From positions 1 through 25,271 of the forward strand of contig JAIQCW010000351.1 of assembly GCA_020283715.1 (NCBI GenBank): a DNA stretch of 25,271 nucleotides, written 5' to 3'. The notes under the pieces are model-generated. The model was not told the origin of the DNA, searched no databases, and worked only from the letters and a program-made list of their open reading frames with translations. This document shows, piece by piece, positions 15,338 to 25,116 of the stretch (positions within the stretch are counted from its first letter, which is position 1; each line of letters begins with the position of its first letter). This DNA is from Cytauxzoon felis (taxonomy: Eukaryota; Apicomplexa; Aconoidasida; Piroplasmida; Theileriidae). The position numbers and the translations under genes were made by a program.

Positions 15338-18300
15338 TTACATTTCCATTTTTTTTTGCTTAATGGATACCATTTGAAGTATAGTGTTGGTAGTACCTTT
15401 ACATTTCATATCATTACAAGTTGATGTTAATTTAATTATGCGATTATTTACTTTAATATTTTTTATTATTGTATAAAATTCATTAGATTTATATACTTGA
15501 CCATTTAATAATACTTGTCCATTGACTTCTAAATACCCTTGGACTTGTATTACTTCACCATTACATACTGTACCTAGAATGATTTCCAATTCATATTCAC
15601 CATCATCTGGTACATCTATTGACCAATAATTTGCTTTACAATTCTAGAATTGAATGGATGAATGATGTTATTCTTCCTCAACTCACCTCCATTTGTACAC
15701 ATTTAAGACTCTCTAATGGATTTGGGAATGGTATACCACCACTATATAGAGGATTACAATCATTATGACATATACTACCACTAGTTTCATGTAACCATCC
15801 TATATAATTAATAATTCATTATATATCAAACTTCAATCATACCATATGTTACAATTTCACCATCACCTACATCTAGACTTGATTTAATACTACCATTATC
15901 AATTAAATAACCCTATAATATAATGTTATATTATATTAACCTCATATTATTACCTGTGATGGAGTACGATCAGATTGAGTTCTAAATAAAATCTTAAAAT
16001 TGAATAATTTTTTACCATTTTTATGATTTGGTGCTCTATTTAAATAATATTCTAACTTGGATGTATCCAAATTTTTTGTAATTTGTAATTTCAATACACA
16101 AGAATTACCATCATTAGTACAATAACCAGTACTACCAGCTATATTACAAATGGCCTCATTATGTTCATAAGGGCCTTGACGTATTTTAGATTTTACCTTT
16201 ATACATTCTGATGGACATTCAACCAAAAATACATCACCATACTCAAATTTATGAATATTATTCAAATCCTCCAATGTCTCATCACATCTTTCAATCTCAA
16301 CCAATCTTAAACCTTCCTCAACTGTACAAGGTATCCCAATTATACCAAATGAACCTCCAGTCTCATTCGATGATACATACATCTCATCCAATATCAATTT
16401 CACCTATTTAATTTAATATATATAAGCGAGGGTTCTCCACTCGAGGTCCAATCAGTATCTCCACCTGAGGTCGTCTTGCAGACAGCTCTTCCAATTACCT
16501 ATCTCTAAAGAGTAGAGCCACTCCCAGAGATCGTGGCAGAAGTATAGTCATTGAACCTCAAGTGGAAGTGAAAACCTGAGAGCGATCTCTGGGAGCTTGA
16601 GGGGAAACTAAATAGAGAAGCTGTCTGCAAGACGACCTCAGGTGGAGCACTAAGTAAGTTCATATGAACATACCCCTGATGAGATTGTTGGTTTATTGAG
16701 TCGGTATTTATGGTAGTTGAGGTTATTTGTATGTAGTATATCGAAGGTTTCATTATGTCCATCTGAATGGTTATGATTTGGATGTATAGATGACAAACTT
16801 AGAAATTCTAATGTTATTTTAGATGGCCACGTATATGATGGATCTCTAGGGCGGTATTTAAATTCGGTAATTAATATAGGTTTTTTAAATAATATTTGGA
16901 TATATTCACCAACACCTATAGAAATTATAAAAATTAATCAATATCAAATTACCACCACTAGTACGCCATATTGAACCTTTTTGATCTAAATATTTACCAC
17001 TCAATGATGATACACAATTATAATCACGTGAATGTGATGATGATTCCGTACACGATAAATACTCACTCGTACCAGGCATCGATACCAAACGCTCACGCCC
17101 AACTATAAATATAATCATATAATGTCCACTTGAGGTTACAGCCACCGAAGGTCTTGCAGACAGCTCTCCACCTGAGGTTACAATCCACCTTTCCTTCGTC
17201 TTGCAGACAGCTTCTCTATTTACCTATCCCTGAAGGGTGATGCCACTCCCAGAGATCGTGGCAATGTAGGGTTTATTTAGTATTATGTGGTAACTGGGAA
17301 TAATTAACACTATAACCCGATAATTATCCTATATTAATTTTGCCACGATCTCCGGGAGTGGCTATACTCTTTAGAGATAGGTAATTAGAAGAAGCTCCAT
17401 GCAATGGGAAAGATGGACCTCAGGTGGAGAGCTGACGGCAGGATAAGAGAAAATAGTGAGTGGACCTTGAGTGGAGATAGACACATAATATATTTATTGT
17501 TGTTAAACATACTGCATAGTTTATGATTGGAATGTTGATTATTGGTGATGATGATTGTGAAGGGTATATTTGTATTGGTTGTATGGAATTTGTAGATAAT
17601 ATTTGGTACTAATGTGATAACTTTAGCATTTGTTTTATTATTATTAATATAAATTGATTCATTTGTATCCTCTGGTATCCATTGTCCATCATTAATAGGT
17701 ATTAATGGCATAGATTCATTTATTGGGTAAAATATATACATCAATGATTCATTACTAACTGTTAAATGAAATGAATTTATATTCGGTATCTTATTAGTCC
17801 TTATCATTAAATTATCTAATAAACCTCTCGATATATTCGTTATATACAATAAATCATCATCCCTATATACATTCTCACCATTTCTACCAACCGTTATATC
17901 AAAATAATCATAAGGTATACTGTTAATGGGGATAATATATATAATTATGGGGTTCTAACTACAACATACTTGCTTATTGATATCTGCTGTGGAATTAATT
18001 TAGTATAGAAATTCATAGATGGTATAATCTCCCTCTTTATCCTGTGACTACGCCATAATAACCTATATTATATATAACAATCAAATAACTCCACTTGAGG
18101 TCCAGTACTATTCTTCATTCCACTCGCCGTGGTGGTCTCTCTATTTACCTCACCTCGACTCCCATTGATCGTCTCGGATTCTTCGCCACGATCTCCGGGA
18201 GTGGCATTACCGTTTACGGGGAGTGAATTCGAGGAGACCACCACGGCGAGTGGAGAAGTGTTAGATTGGACATTAGGTGGAGGTGGAATGATCGTCGGAT

Positions 18301-20362
18301 GGACCTCAAGTGGAATAGTTCTTCATTAAATTTTACATACTTGAAGTATGATTCATTGCTATTTCGGTATTTATATTGTTGTGAGTGTGACATTTCGGCT
18401 ATGATTTTATAGAATTGACCTCCAATGAGTTCATAATTATTGGAAATTTTTTTATAATTAGGATCAATTGAATATTTAATTCCAATTTCATCATTTCCAT
18501 CTCTTCTTATACCATAATTTATTATCTCTTCATTATTTAATTCAATACGTCCATAACAATCCGTATCTATTATATTTATTTTTCAATCAATTATAATTTA
18601 CCTAATTCAAATATAAAATTACCACTATGTGGTGCTTTAATATACCCCACCCACCCTATAATTTTTAATAATAATATGGGGATAAATAATAATAATACTT
18701 ATAGAAAATTTATATGGTGTAATACCAATAATTGGCATTTTATTAACGAATGTAAAGTTAATTTGTTTATCAATTCTTTTAGATATAGCAGGAAATTCAA
18801 AAATATTATTTGAATAATAAGTACCAATTAAACCATCAGATGCATATTTATTACTGTATAATTATTTTTTTTGAAATTATATCAACTTACATATCCTCAC
18901 AAATTACCCCATTATTTTTAAATTTTTTCTCCTCACATTGTAATTTTTTAATATTTTTCCTAATTAAATCAATTTCATCCCTATTCAAAATCACATCATT
19001 CAATAATTTATCCGATTTATCCACATCCTCTTCCATCGTAGATAAAGAATTCACCACCATCTTATGACTCAAACCACAACATTGCGATAACCTATAAATT
19101 ATTAATGTGATAAAAGCATGAATGAAACGAAATAGTATGGAATTGCTCCACTCGAGGTCCAATCCTACTCTCTTCGTCTTGCAGACAGCCTCCTTATTTA
19201 CTTCCCCTTCCAGCTCCCGTAGATCGCTTCCAGGTAGTCCACTGGAGGTCTCCACCTGAGGTCACAATCACTAATTTCACTACTTTATTTTTACCTCCAA
19301 AAATTGAAGGAAAATATCAATTTCTGGGGAAACTACTGAAGATTGTGGAATGACTATTAGATGAATTTCTTATGTCAATACTTCATTGAAAAGGACATTG
19401 ATGATTGTATTAAATATACTCATCCTCACTTCATTCCAATTCATTTCCATTGAGATATCCTTCCAAACATAAAATCCATCACTTTATCCTTATCTCAGCG
19501 AGATTAGGTTTTATACCCGTAGCCGACTAACGGTAGGCGGAGGGAGAGGTAATTAAGAAGGCCTCCACGGCGAGTGGAATGACTTGTGGAAGAAGAGTTG
19601 GATTGGACCTCAGGTGGAGGAGTTGTCTGCAGGATGAATGAAAGGTGGGGAAGACAAGGTGGAATGGTGTGAGGTTATGCCTTAAATTAGAGTATGAATA
19701 TACCTATTCTCAGATTCTTTTAACAATTTACGATAATTCATGAGTGATCTTATGAGTTCATCGGTTGTATTGACTTTATTTGTAATATTTTTAATGGTTA
19801 ATGCTCTCAAATTTTCTGGAGATGAGTTATTTTATTGAATATTCAACTCACCATAATTAATTGGTGGAGCACAAAAACCCCAATCTTTATTTAATTTTCC
19901 AGTCAATTGAGCTTCCAAATAACACCATTCACGTCCGACTGTACCATCTGGTGCTATTTCTACTGTACAATCTGTATATATTTGATCACGTTCAACAAAT
20001 GCTGCTGCACATAAATGTCCATCTTCAGTACGACGTGGTCTATTGCGATATTGTGTTAGATAATACATTAAATCTGATGAATCTGTCGGATTTGATGGAT
20101 AATTACTATCATATTGAGGATTATTCTCCACTCTACTTTGATTATTTCCATCTACTCCACTGAATTCAGAAGCTTTTCTATCAACGTCACTTGAACTTCC
20201 AACTTCACTTGTACCATCACTGAATTCTGAACCACTTGCATCAGTGGTTATGTCTTTATTAAAGTTACTAAACAATGGTGGAGCATTTTTATTGGAGAAC
20301 CAATGAGCGTTGATGAAATGTACAAGTATAATTGGGTAAAGGTATATAATACATCTACACAT
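15338..20362 (-). CDS. FNPA: LCCL-family secreted protein, FNPA/CCp5 type
   Basis: Fourteen exons: 19852-20362, 19704-19815, 18891-19091, 18699-18853, 18602-18655, 18341-18566, 17970-18062, 17513-17919, 16953-17102, 16674-16915, 15954-16403, 15843-15912, 15687-15799, 15338-15643. All have GT..AG introns and join in one frame to 1029 aa. Domains: signal peptide (1-20); low-complexity Ser/Asp segment; fibronectin-II-like 114-170 (CAAAF..DCT..GREWCYLE..WGFCAP); coiled-coil with CCGLS and a Cys pair 171-274; PA14-like (anthrax protective antigen) about 275-450 (DGLIGTYYSN, WVGYIKAPHSGNFIFELD, LLWRS); an Asn/Ile-rich stretch 451-586; discoidin-like 587-717; LCCL about 718-867 (VECPSECIKV, AICNIAGSTGYC); C-terminal beta domain 868-1029 (YWSIDVPDDGEYELEI, LEVNGQV). 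FN2 plus PA14 plus LCCL is the FNPA arrangement; CCp5 lacks FN2. In Plasmodium these proteins act at gamete and sexual stages. Four introns (612, 278, 410, 270 nt) contain repeats; the other nine are 35-50 nt. Confidence 0.88.
16430..16660. repeat. Modular repeat filling FNPA intron 10
   Basis: The 270-nt intron is nearly all repeat: spacers, GTCTTGCAGAC half, joint TTACCTATCTCTAAAGAG with the GCCAC..GTGGC right half, then a reverse-order unit (GCGATCTCTGGGAGC, GGGAAACTAAATAG, GTCTGCAAGAC). Only about 25 bp at each end are not recognisable repeat. Confidence 0.88.
17125..17485. repeat. Modular repeats in FNPA intron 8
   Basis: Two sub-clusters: 17125-17265 with two GTCTTGCAGAC halves and a GCCAC..GTGGC right half, and 17340-17485 in reverse order with the same right half, a CTGACGGCAG half and spacers. 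About 75 bp of AT-rich sequence lie between them. The two clusters are inverted relative to each other. Confidence 0.86.
18088..18320. repeat. Modular repeat in FNPA intron 6
   Basis: CCACTCGCCGTGGTGG half, joint CTATTTACCTCACC, a rarer right half GACTCCCATTGATCGTC followed by CTCGGATTCTTC, then the GCCAC..GTGGC half and a reverse CCACGGCGAGTGG half. The rarer right half recurs only at about 23728-23748. Confidence 0.86.
19140..19265. repeat. Modular repeat in FNPA intron 2 (left)
   Basis: Spacer CCACTCGAGGTCC, GTCTTGCAGAC half, TATTTACTTCCCC joint, right half GCTCCCGTAGATCGC and two spacers. Confidence 0.86.
19300..19508 (-). repeat. 205-bp interspersed repeat, copy 2 of 3 (inverted)
   Basis: Read on the minus strand it begins AATCTCGCTGAGATA and runs through GGAAGGATATCTCAATGG, TGAAGTGAGGATGA, TACAATCATCAATG, ATTCCACAATCTTCA and TTTCCCCAGAAAT, colinear with the copy at 8441-8650. 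It too is flanked on both sides by modular repeats inside an intron. Confidence 0.86.
19510..19665. repeat. Modular repeat in FNPA intron 2 (right)
   Basis: Right-half variant CCGACTAACGGTAGGCGG, joint GGGAGAGGTAATTAAGAAGG, CCACGGCGAGTGG half and spacers ATTGGACCTCAGGTGG. Confidence 0.84.
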
Positions 20363-20477
20363 TGAAGGAAAAATACATTAAAAATATGATTTAGACATTA
20401 TTATATTAATGTGTAAGGTATATTTAACTTTATAAAGAGACCGTGGGGATGTCGTCTTGGTCTTGATCACATACACT

Positions 20478-21062
20478 TCAAACACTACAGCATGGTACAT
20501 CACATTCGTTACAATCTACTTCATTTTCAAATGCATTACTCCATTCACTGGTACAATCCCCTGGTTTTCTTCTTCTAAAAATCTTCTTGCCAAATTTTAT
20601 AGGTATACGCCTAAACGCAGAATTTGCTGCGAAGAAACTTGGCGTTAATGATACATTAACAGAGCCATTAACAAAAGCCTATAAAAACAAATATATGATG
20701 ATAGATAATCTACGACTCACCTCTGGCATAACTTCAGTACCTTCAACTGGTACATAATTACCTTCATTTCCATATAGCCAATTATAGTTATTAACATCCA
20801 GCGTTGTATTCATAGCCATTGGTTGTTTATAAAATTGATCATCTATACTATATCCATCGGAGAAATTATAATTATCACCAACTATAAGACCACATTCTTG
20901 TGTTGGTATATATGATACACAATTCATATTATTAAATCCAATAGTATTATACACATTACCATTATAATAATAATTTTGATTAGGATATACCTGTTTTGGT
21001 GTTACGATACACGAGTTATATGACTCACAAATATTATTACTCATTCTAATATATAAATTCAA
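20478..21062 (-). CDS. Unrecognised 180-aa protein
   Basis: Two exons, 20721-21062 and 20478-20678, join in phase 0 across a 42-nt intron to give 180 aa; a start at the seventh codon (MSNNICESY) is equally possible. No signal peptide or membrane helix. The N-terminal half is rich in Asn, Tyr and Gly (NQNYYYNGNVYN). The C-terminal half has SLTPSFFAANSAFRR, a basic stretch IPIKFGKKIFRRRKPGD, and closes with a Cys cluster CNECDVPCCSV. The shape (small, Tyr/Asn-rich, basic then Cys-rich tail) could fit a cytoskeletal or inner-membrane-complex protein such as PhIL1, but I have no decisive motif. It ends 115 bp before the start of the FNPA-like gene on the same strand. Confidence 0.65.
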
Positions 21063-21394
21063 TCAAATTAATATTTTATATAAATCAATACATCTCCTCT
21101 ATTTATTTATCATAAATTATCACAGAATCTTTATTCAATCATCAACTTATCAACATTTTAGAATCATTCAGCTACACCAATTTTAAAGGTGCACTTGCAT
21201 GGCAACAGTCAATCATCAATAATACAACTATAACCATAGAATCCAACACATGTACATTTATAATAAATTAATTTCGCTATTTTAACGAATATTTAAATCT
21301 AACAAAACTAACTATTCAACAAATAAACCTTCAACCAACTCGAATACCCATAAACCAATATCAAATAACTTCAACTCTTCTACTCGTACTATCC
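21063..21394. other. C-rich intergenic flank
   Basis: No gene seen. The right half is strongly C-rich and G-poor on the top strand (17 C to 1 G in 21301-21360), leading up to the repeat cluster at 21395. It should include the promoter of the minus-strand gene that begins at 21062. Confidence 0.55.
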
Positions 21395-21775
21395 TTATCT
21401 TGAGCTCCACCTGAGGTTCAATCACTATCTTCTTTCGTCCTGCCGTCAGCTCTTCTATTTACTTCTCCCTCCGCTTCCCTGAGATCAGCTGCGGGATCTA
21501 CATGAGGTCCAATCGTTACCTTCTACCTTATATTCGTCTTGCAGACAGCTCCTTTATTTACTTCCCCCTTCGCTTCCAGGTAATCCACTTCCACTTGAGG
21601 TCTCCACTCGAGGTCCAGTACCAATCTTTATTGCATCACTACCTTCTCTACCGCCACGATCTCTGGGAGTGGCTCTACTCTTTAGAGATAGGTAATTAGA
21701 AGAGCTGACGGCAGGATAAACCTCAGGTGGTAAGCGAGTGGAACAGTGGTTGTACCTCAGGTGGAGGGGTTGTAT
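21395..21775. repeat. Large modular repeat cluster
   Basis: At least four units: CTGCCGTCAG half with CTTCCCTGAGATCAGC; GTCTTGCAGAC half with a joint followed by a recombined right half (CTTCGCTTCCAGGTAATCC, start of one type and end of another); spacers; the GCCAC..GTGGC half in reverse; a CTGACGGCAG half; and spacer variants. The hybrid right half is direct evidence of module recombination. Confidence 0.86.
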
Positions 21776-21812
21776 AACTTTCGATGTTTATAACTTCGTG
21801 TAATTTATTTGA

Positions 21813-22799
21813 TTATTTCATATTATTATGATTGATATTATCGATTAGTTGATCATGTATGAGTTTATCTTTGATATGTACTAGTAGTATAGTGATGGTG
21901 AGTTGTGTGATGATATTGATCCATGGTAGATTGAGTATGATTTGTTGATTGGTGACATTATTACAGAATCCATTGATATTGGATCCGCATCTTTTAATGA
22001 GTGAGATTTGATTAGTGATAGAATATGAGATGGTGAGTATGATGGGTGTGATTTGTTCAAATAATGTATTGGTATTATAATCTGTAATAAGTGTAGTTTT
22101 AATAAAATGATCAAATTTATGATTAAGATATTTTAATATAATAGAGATGATATAGAATTTGAATCCATTATATAATGAGGTTATACCATCAAAAATGATA
22201 ACATGTTGTATTAAATTATAAAGATTATAATTAATATTACCATTATATATAATAATTTTTGATAATAAATTTAATAATGGATATGTTATTAATTCAGTTA
22301 TAAATGTAGAGATGATAATATTTTTATTAATATTAAGATCATTATAATAATAATTAATAAATTCTATAGACATATCATATAATGTTGGTTCATCTAAATA
22401 ATTTGTATATTTATTAATAAGATATGATTTAAATGTAATATTAAAATTATTAAAAAAATTTATATTATTTATATTATATAAAAATTTTGGTGTAATATAT
22501 AATGGTATTATATAATTAGATATATCTTTTAATATATTATATATAATATAATAATGTATACCACGATAGAATCCTAATATACCATAATTATTATATATAT
22601 ATATAGCTATATCCTTAATATATATTAAACCTAATGCTAATGATATATTATTATATGATAATGTATATATATCATTATCTATTATATATTTATTATCCTC
22701 TTGATAACGTATAACAGCGATACGATTACTAATTAATAGTAGAGGATAATTTAATATTTGTGATGGCGTTAATGTAATTATAATTTTATTATTATTCAT
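21813..22799 (-). CDS. Mitochondrial carrier homologue-like membrane protein
   Basis: Single-exon gene of 328 aa, extremely Asn/Ile/Tyr-rich in keeping with near-pure A/T coding in its middle. Carrier-like repeats can be traced. Repeat 1, about residues 8-100: TPSQILNYPLLLISNRIAVI followed by NNYGILGFYRGI. Repeat 2, about 160-240: ELITYPLLNLLSKIIIY followed by FDGITSLYNGF. Repeat 3, about 245-325, is weaker. In ordinary carriers the first helix carries Px[DE]xx[KR]; here the acidic residue is missing (YPLLLISNR, YPLLNLLSK), as in the outer-membrane MTCH1/2 group, whose YPxxLVSN motif it resembles. An insertase- or scaffold-like role at the mitochondrial outer membrane is therefore inferred. 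The 3' end is C-rich on the coding strand next to the repeat cluster. Confidence 0.55.
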   Translation of the reverse strand: MNNNKIIITLTPSQILNYPLLLISNRIAVIRYQEDNKYIIDNDIYTLSYNNISLALGLIYIKDIAIYIYNNYGILGFYRGIHYYIIYNILKDISNYIIPLYITPKFLYNINNINFFNNFNITFKSYLINKYTNYLDEPTLYDMSIEFINYYYNDLNINKNIIISTFITELITYPLLNLLSKIIIYNGNINYNLYNLIQHVIIFDGITSLYNGFKFYIISIILKYLNHKFDHFIKTTLITDYNTNTLFEQITPIILTISYSITNQISLIKRCGSNINGFCNNVTNQQIILNLPWINIITQLTITILLVHIKDKLIHDQLIDNINHNNMK

Positions 22800-23437
22800 A
22801 TTTTTTTAATCCTCCTTTTTAATATATAATTTTAAAAATATAATTTATATTACATTTAAAAAAAATTAATCATTTATAATTTCAATATATATACATCACC
22901 ATTAAATTATAAGCACTATAACCCAAGTAATTATATCTATCATCATATAGTTATATCCATTTTTAAACCTTCACTATATATTATTCTGCACTAGCCGTGT
23001 CAAAAGTACATGATCGGCTCATTTATGGTCTAGTATTGTTGCAGAAAATATAGCAACTCTATTAAATCCATATTTAATTATAGATTTAATATATATTTAT
23101 ATTTAATTTATTTATATTTATTATTTAATTTGTTTTATATGTACTGTAGTTTTTTTTAAAGTCATACCATAAGTTTACACGGATGATCTCTAGTCTCTGA
23201 TCTCGTTGTATTTACTGTAGTTTTAATATATACAAATGTTACTAAAAATTTTGTAATACTTTTATATATAACATCGTCGTAAATGTGTAAAAATTATCCG
23301 CGACTACGTCGGATGTTAACTTGTACCTTCCACAAGTACAAATGGCAATTTCATATCGGTTGTACAATAACAAGCTGCAAATGCCACTATTAATACTCTA
23401 GAAATTTTCACTTTTATTTTTTATCATTAAATTAAAC
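22800..23437. promoter_or_regulatory. Divergent intergenic region with inverted repeats
   Basis: Lies between divergently transcribed genes and so should hold both promoters. Three stems are readable: TTCTGCA (22984-22990) with TGCAGAA (23040-23046), enclosing AGCCG (22993-22997) with CGGCT (23015-23019); ATCCG (23296-23300) with CGGAT (23310-23314); and ACTTGT (23319-23324) with ACAAGT (23332-23337). The stretches around them are GC-richer than the AT-rich background. No open frame of note. Confidence 0.5.
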
Positions 23438-23479
23438 ATGTATATAGATTCAACAATGGTTGATGGATATCGTGAAAGT

Positions 23480-23935
23480 GGAACCGATAACATAACCACA
23501 AAATCACCACCTGGAAGCGATCTACGGGAGCTGGAAGGGGAAGTAAATAGAAAAGGCTCCACGCCTAGTGGAAGACAAGCCGGAGATAATGTAGACAACA
23601 CCATTGGTCATGTAGACAGCTCTCCACATGAGGTTACAACCAGTGTTCCACTCGCCGTGGAGGCTTCTTCCAATTACCTATCCCTAAAGGGTGATGCCAC
23701 TCCCGGAGATCGTGGCGAAGAATCCGAGACGATCCATGGGAGTCGAGGTGAAGTAAATAGAGAAGCCACCACGGCGAGTGGAAAGAAGAGTACTACAGGA
23801 CCTCGAGTGGAACCCGTAGCTGATCTCAGGGAAGCGGAGGGACAACTAAATAGAGGAGGCTCCACGCCGAGTGGGACAGAGGTTGTACTAGAAGGTGAAG
23901 GTAGAAATTGGACCTCGAGTGGGGATGTTGTAAAA
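23480..23935. repeat. Longest modular repeat array, in an open frame
   Basis: Five to six units in a row: GATCTACGGGAGC right half, CCACGCCTAGTGG half; CCACTCGCCGTGG half with the GCCAC..GTGGC right half; the rare GATCCATGGGAGTCG right half with CCACGGCGAGTGG; CTGATCTCAGGGAAGC right half with CCACGCCGAGTGG; spacers throughout. The frame that continues into the sphingomyelin-synthase-like gene has no stop from 23438 onward. Confidence 0.87.
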
Positions 23936-23974
23936 GGATTTAAGGATGACAATGGATATAATCATGATATTGGT

Positions 23975-24979
23975 ATGGGGATATTGATAGATGATTCGAT
24001 ATTGGATGTTGATGATATTGTTGATGAGTGTAGGATGATATTGATGAATGTATTAAAGAGATTGATGATAATATTGTTATTATTTATATCATCTATTTAT
24101 GTACAGGGTTTATTGATGTTGATGAGTGATTTATATTATTTAAAGAATCCATCTATACCATTACAGGATCGTTTACATAAATTATTAAGACCTATAGGTG
24201 AGATTATAAGTATAAAGGTTGGTAATATAATGATAAGTATATTAGTAATAATATCATCATTAAGGATATTATTATTTACTCCATTAATATATTCATTAAA
24301 TATAGTTATAAGATTATTTTTTTTAGAATCTATATTATATTTTATACGTGGTATATTTATATATATGACAACTATACCATCACCTAATCCATATTGTATA
24401 CCATATGATTGTAATGGTACACATTTAGAATATATATATGAAATTATTAAAGGTTATTTTGGATATAGAGAATCATGTACAGATTTAATTATATCTGGAC
24501 ATACAATGTCAACATTAATATTTACTATTATATTATTACAAAATATATCATCTATTATATTTAAAATATGTATTTTATTATATATTTTATTTATATATAT
24601 TATTATCATCGCTACAAAATTTCATTATACTATTGATGTACTCTTTGGTATATTAATCTCTACATCTATATATTATTATTATTATTATAATATCATTAAT
24701 CATAATAATAAATCTAATTATAATATCATCTCATATTATCTATCACAAATAGAACAAATACCATCAAGAATTATAATTACTAATAAATTACAACAATTAC
24801 AACAAACATATCAATATAATAATCATATCATCAATAAATATTTTCATTGGTTCGGTATCAATCAATATAATCAAATCTATACCGGTTATACACACTTTAA
24901 TACCTATTACTTTAAAGAAATACACTCACAATTATCAATAATCTATAACAATCTCAAGAAGAAAATCACAATCAAATAA
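23975..24979 (+). CDS. Sphingomyelin-synthase-like (PAP2-C) enzyme
   Basis: Integral membrane enzyme expected to move a phospho-head group between a glycerophospholipid and ceramide. I start at the ATG at 23975 (334 aa). The same frame is open back to an ATG at 23438, but those 179 extra residues are mostly translated modular repeat. Family marks: a conserved segment RGIFIYMTTIPSPNPYC (the R..TT.P.P motif); CTDLIISGHTMST, matching the C-G-D-x3-S-G-H-T catalytic motif with its first His; and KFHYTIDVLFGI, matching H-Y-T-x-D-V with the second His and the Asp of the triad. About six hydrophobic helices are visible (near residues 20-45, 78-100, 103-130, 175-195, 200-220, 230-245). Gly in C-G-D is Thr here. 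The C-terminal 80 residues are hydrophilic, Gln/Asn-rich. The coding strand is G-rich at the 5' end (18 G, no C in 24001-24060) and C-rich at the 3' end. Confidence 0.82.
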   Translation: MGILIDDSILDVDDIVDECRMILMNVLKRLMIILLLFISSIYVQGLLMLMSDLYYLKNPSIPLQDRLHKLLRPIGEIISIKVGNIMISILVIISSLRILLFTPLIYSLNIVIRLFFLESILYFIRGIFIYMTTIPSPNPYCIPYDCNGTHLEYIYEIIKGYFGYRESCTDLIISGHTMSTLIFTIILLQNISSIIFKICILLYILFIYIIIIATKFHYTIDVLFGILISTSIYYYYYYNIINHNNKSNYNIISYYLSQIEQIPSRIIITNKLQQLQQTYQYNNHIINKYFHWFGINQYNQIYTGYTHFNTYYFKEIHSQLSIIYNNLKKKITIK

Positions 24980-24994
24980 TCATTATAATCCATT

Positions 24995-25116
24995 CGAGGT
25001 TATATACACCTGAAGTCCAATCCAACTCGTCTCCCACTCGCCGTGGTGGCCTTCTCTATTTAATTCCCCCCTTCGCTTCCCTGAGATCAGCTGCGGGTTC
25101 CACTCGAGGTCCAGTA
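24995..25116. repeat. Modular repeat cluster
   Basis: Spacer variant, CCACTCGCCGTGGTGG half, TATTTAATTCCCC joint, CTTCCCTGAGATCAGC right half, spacer CCACTCGAGGTCC, leading directly into the 205-bp repeat as at 8440. Confidence 0.85.

Noticed and set aside
23674..23952. Minus-strand frame through the repeat array
   Set aside because: Repeat is GC-rich and tends to stay open in several frames; no gene features.
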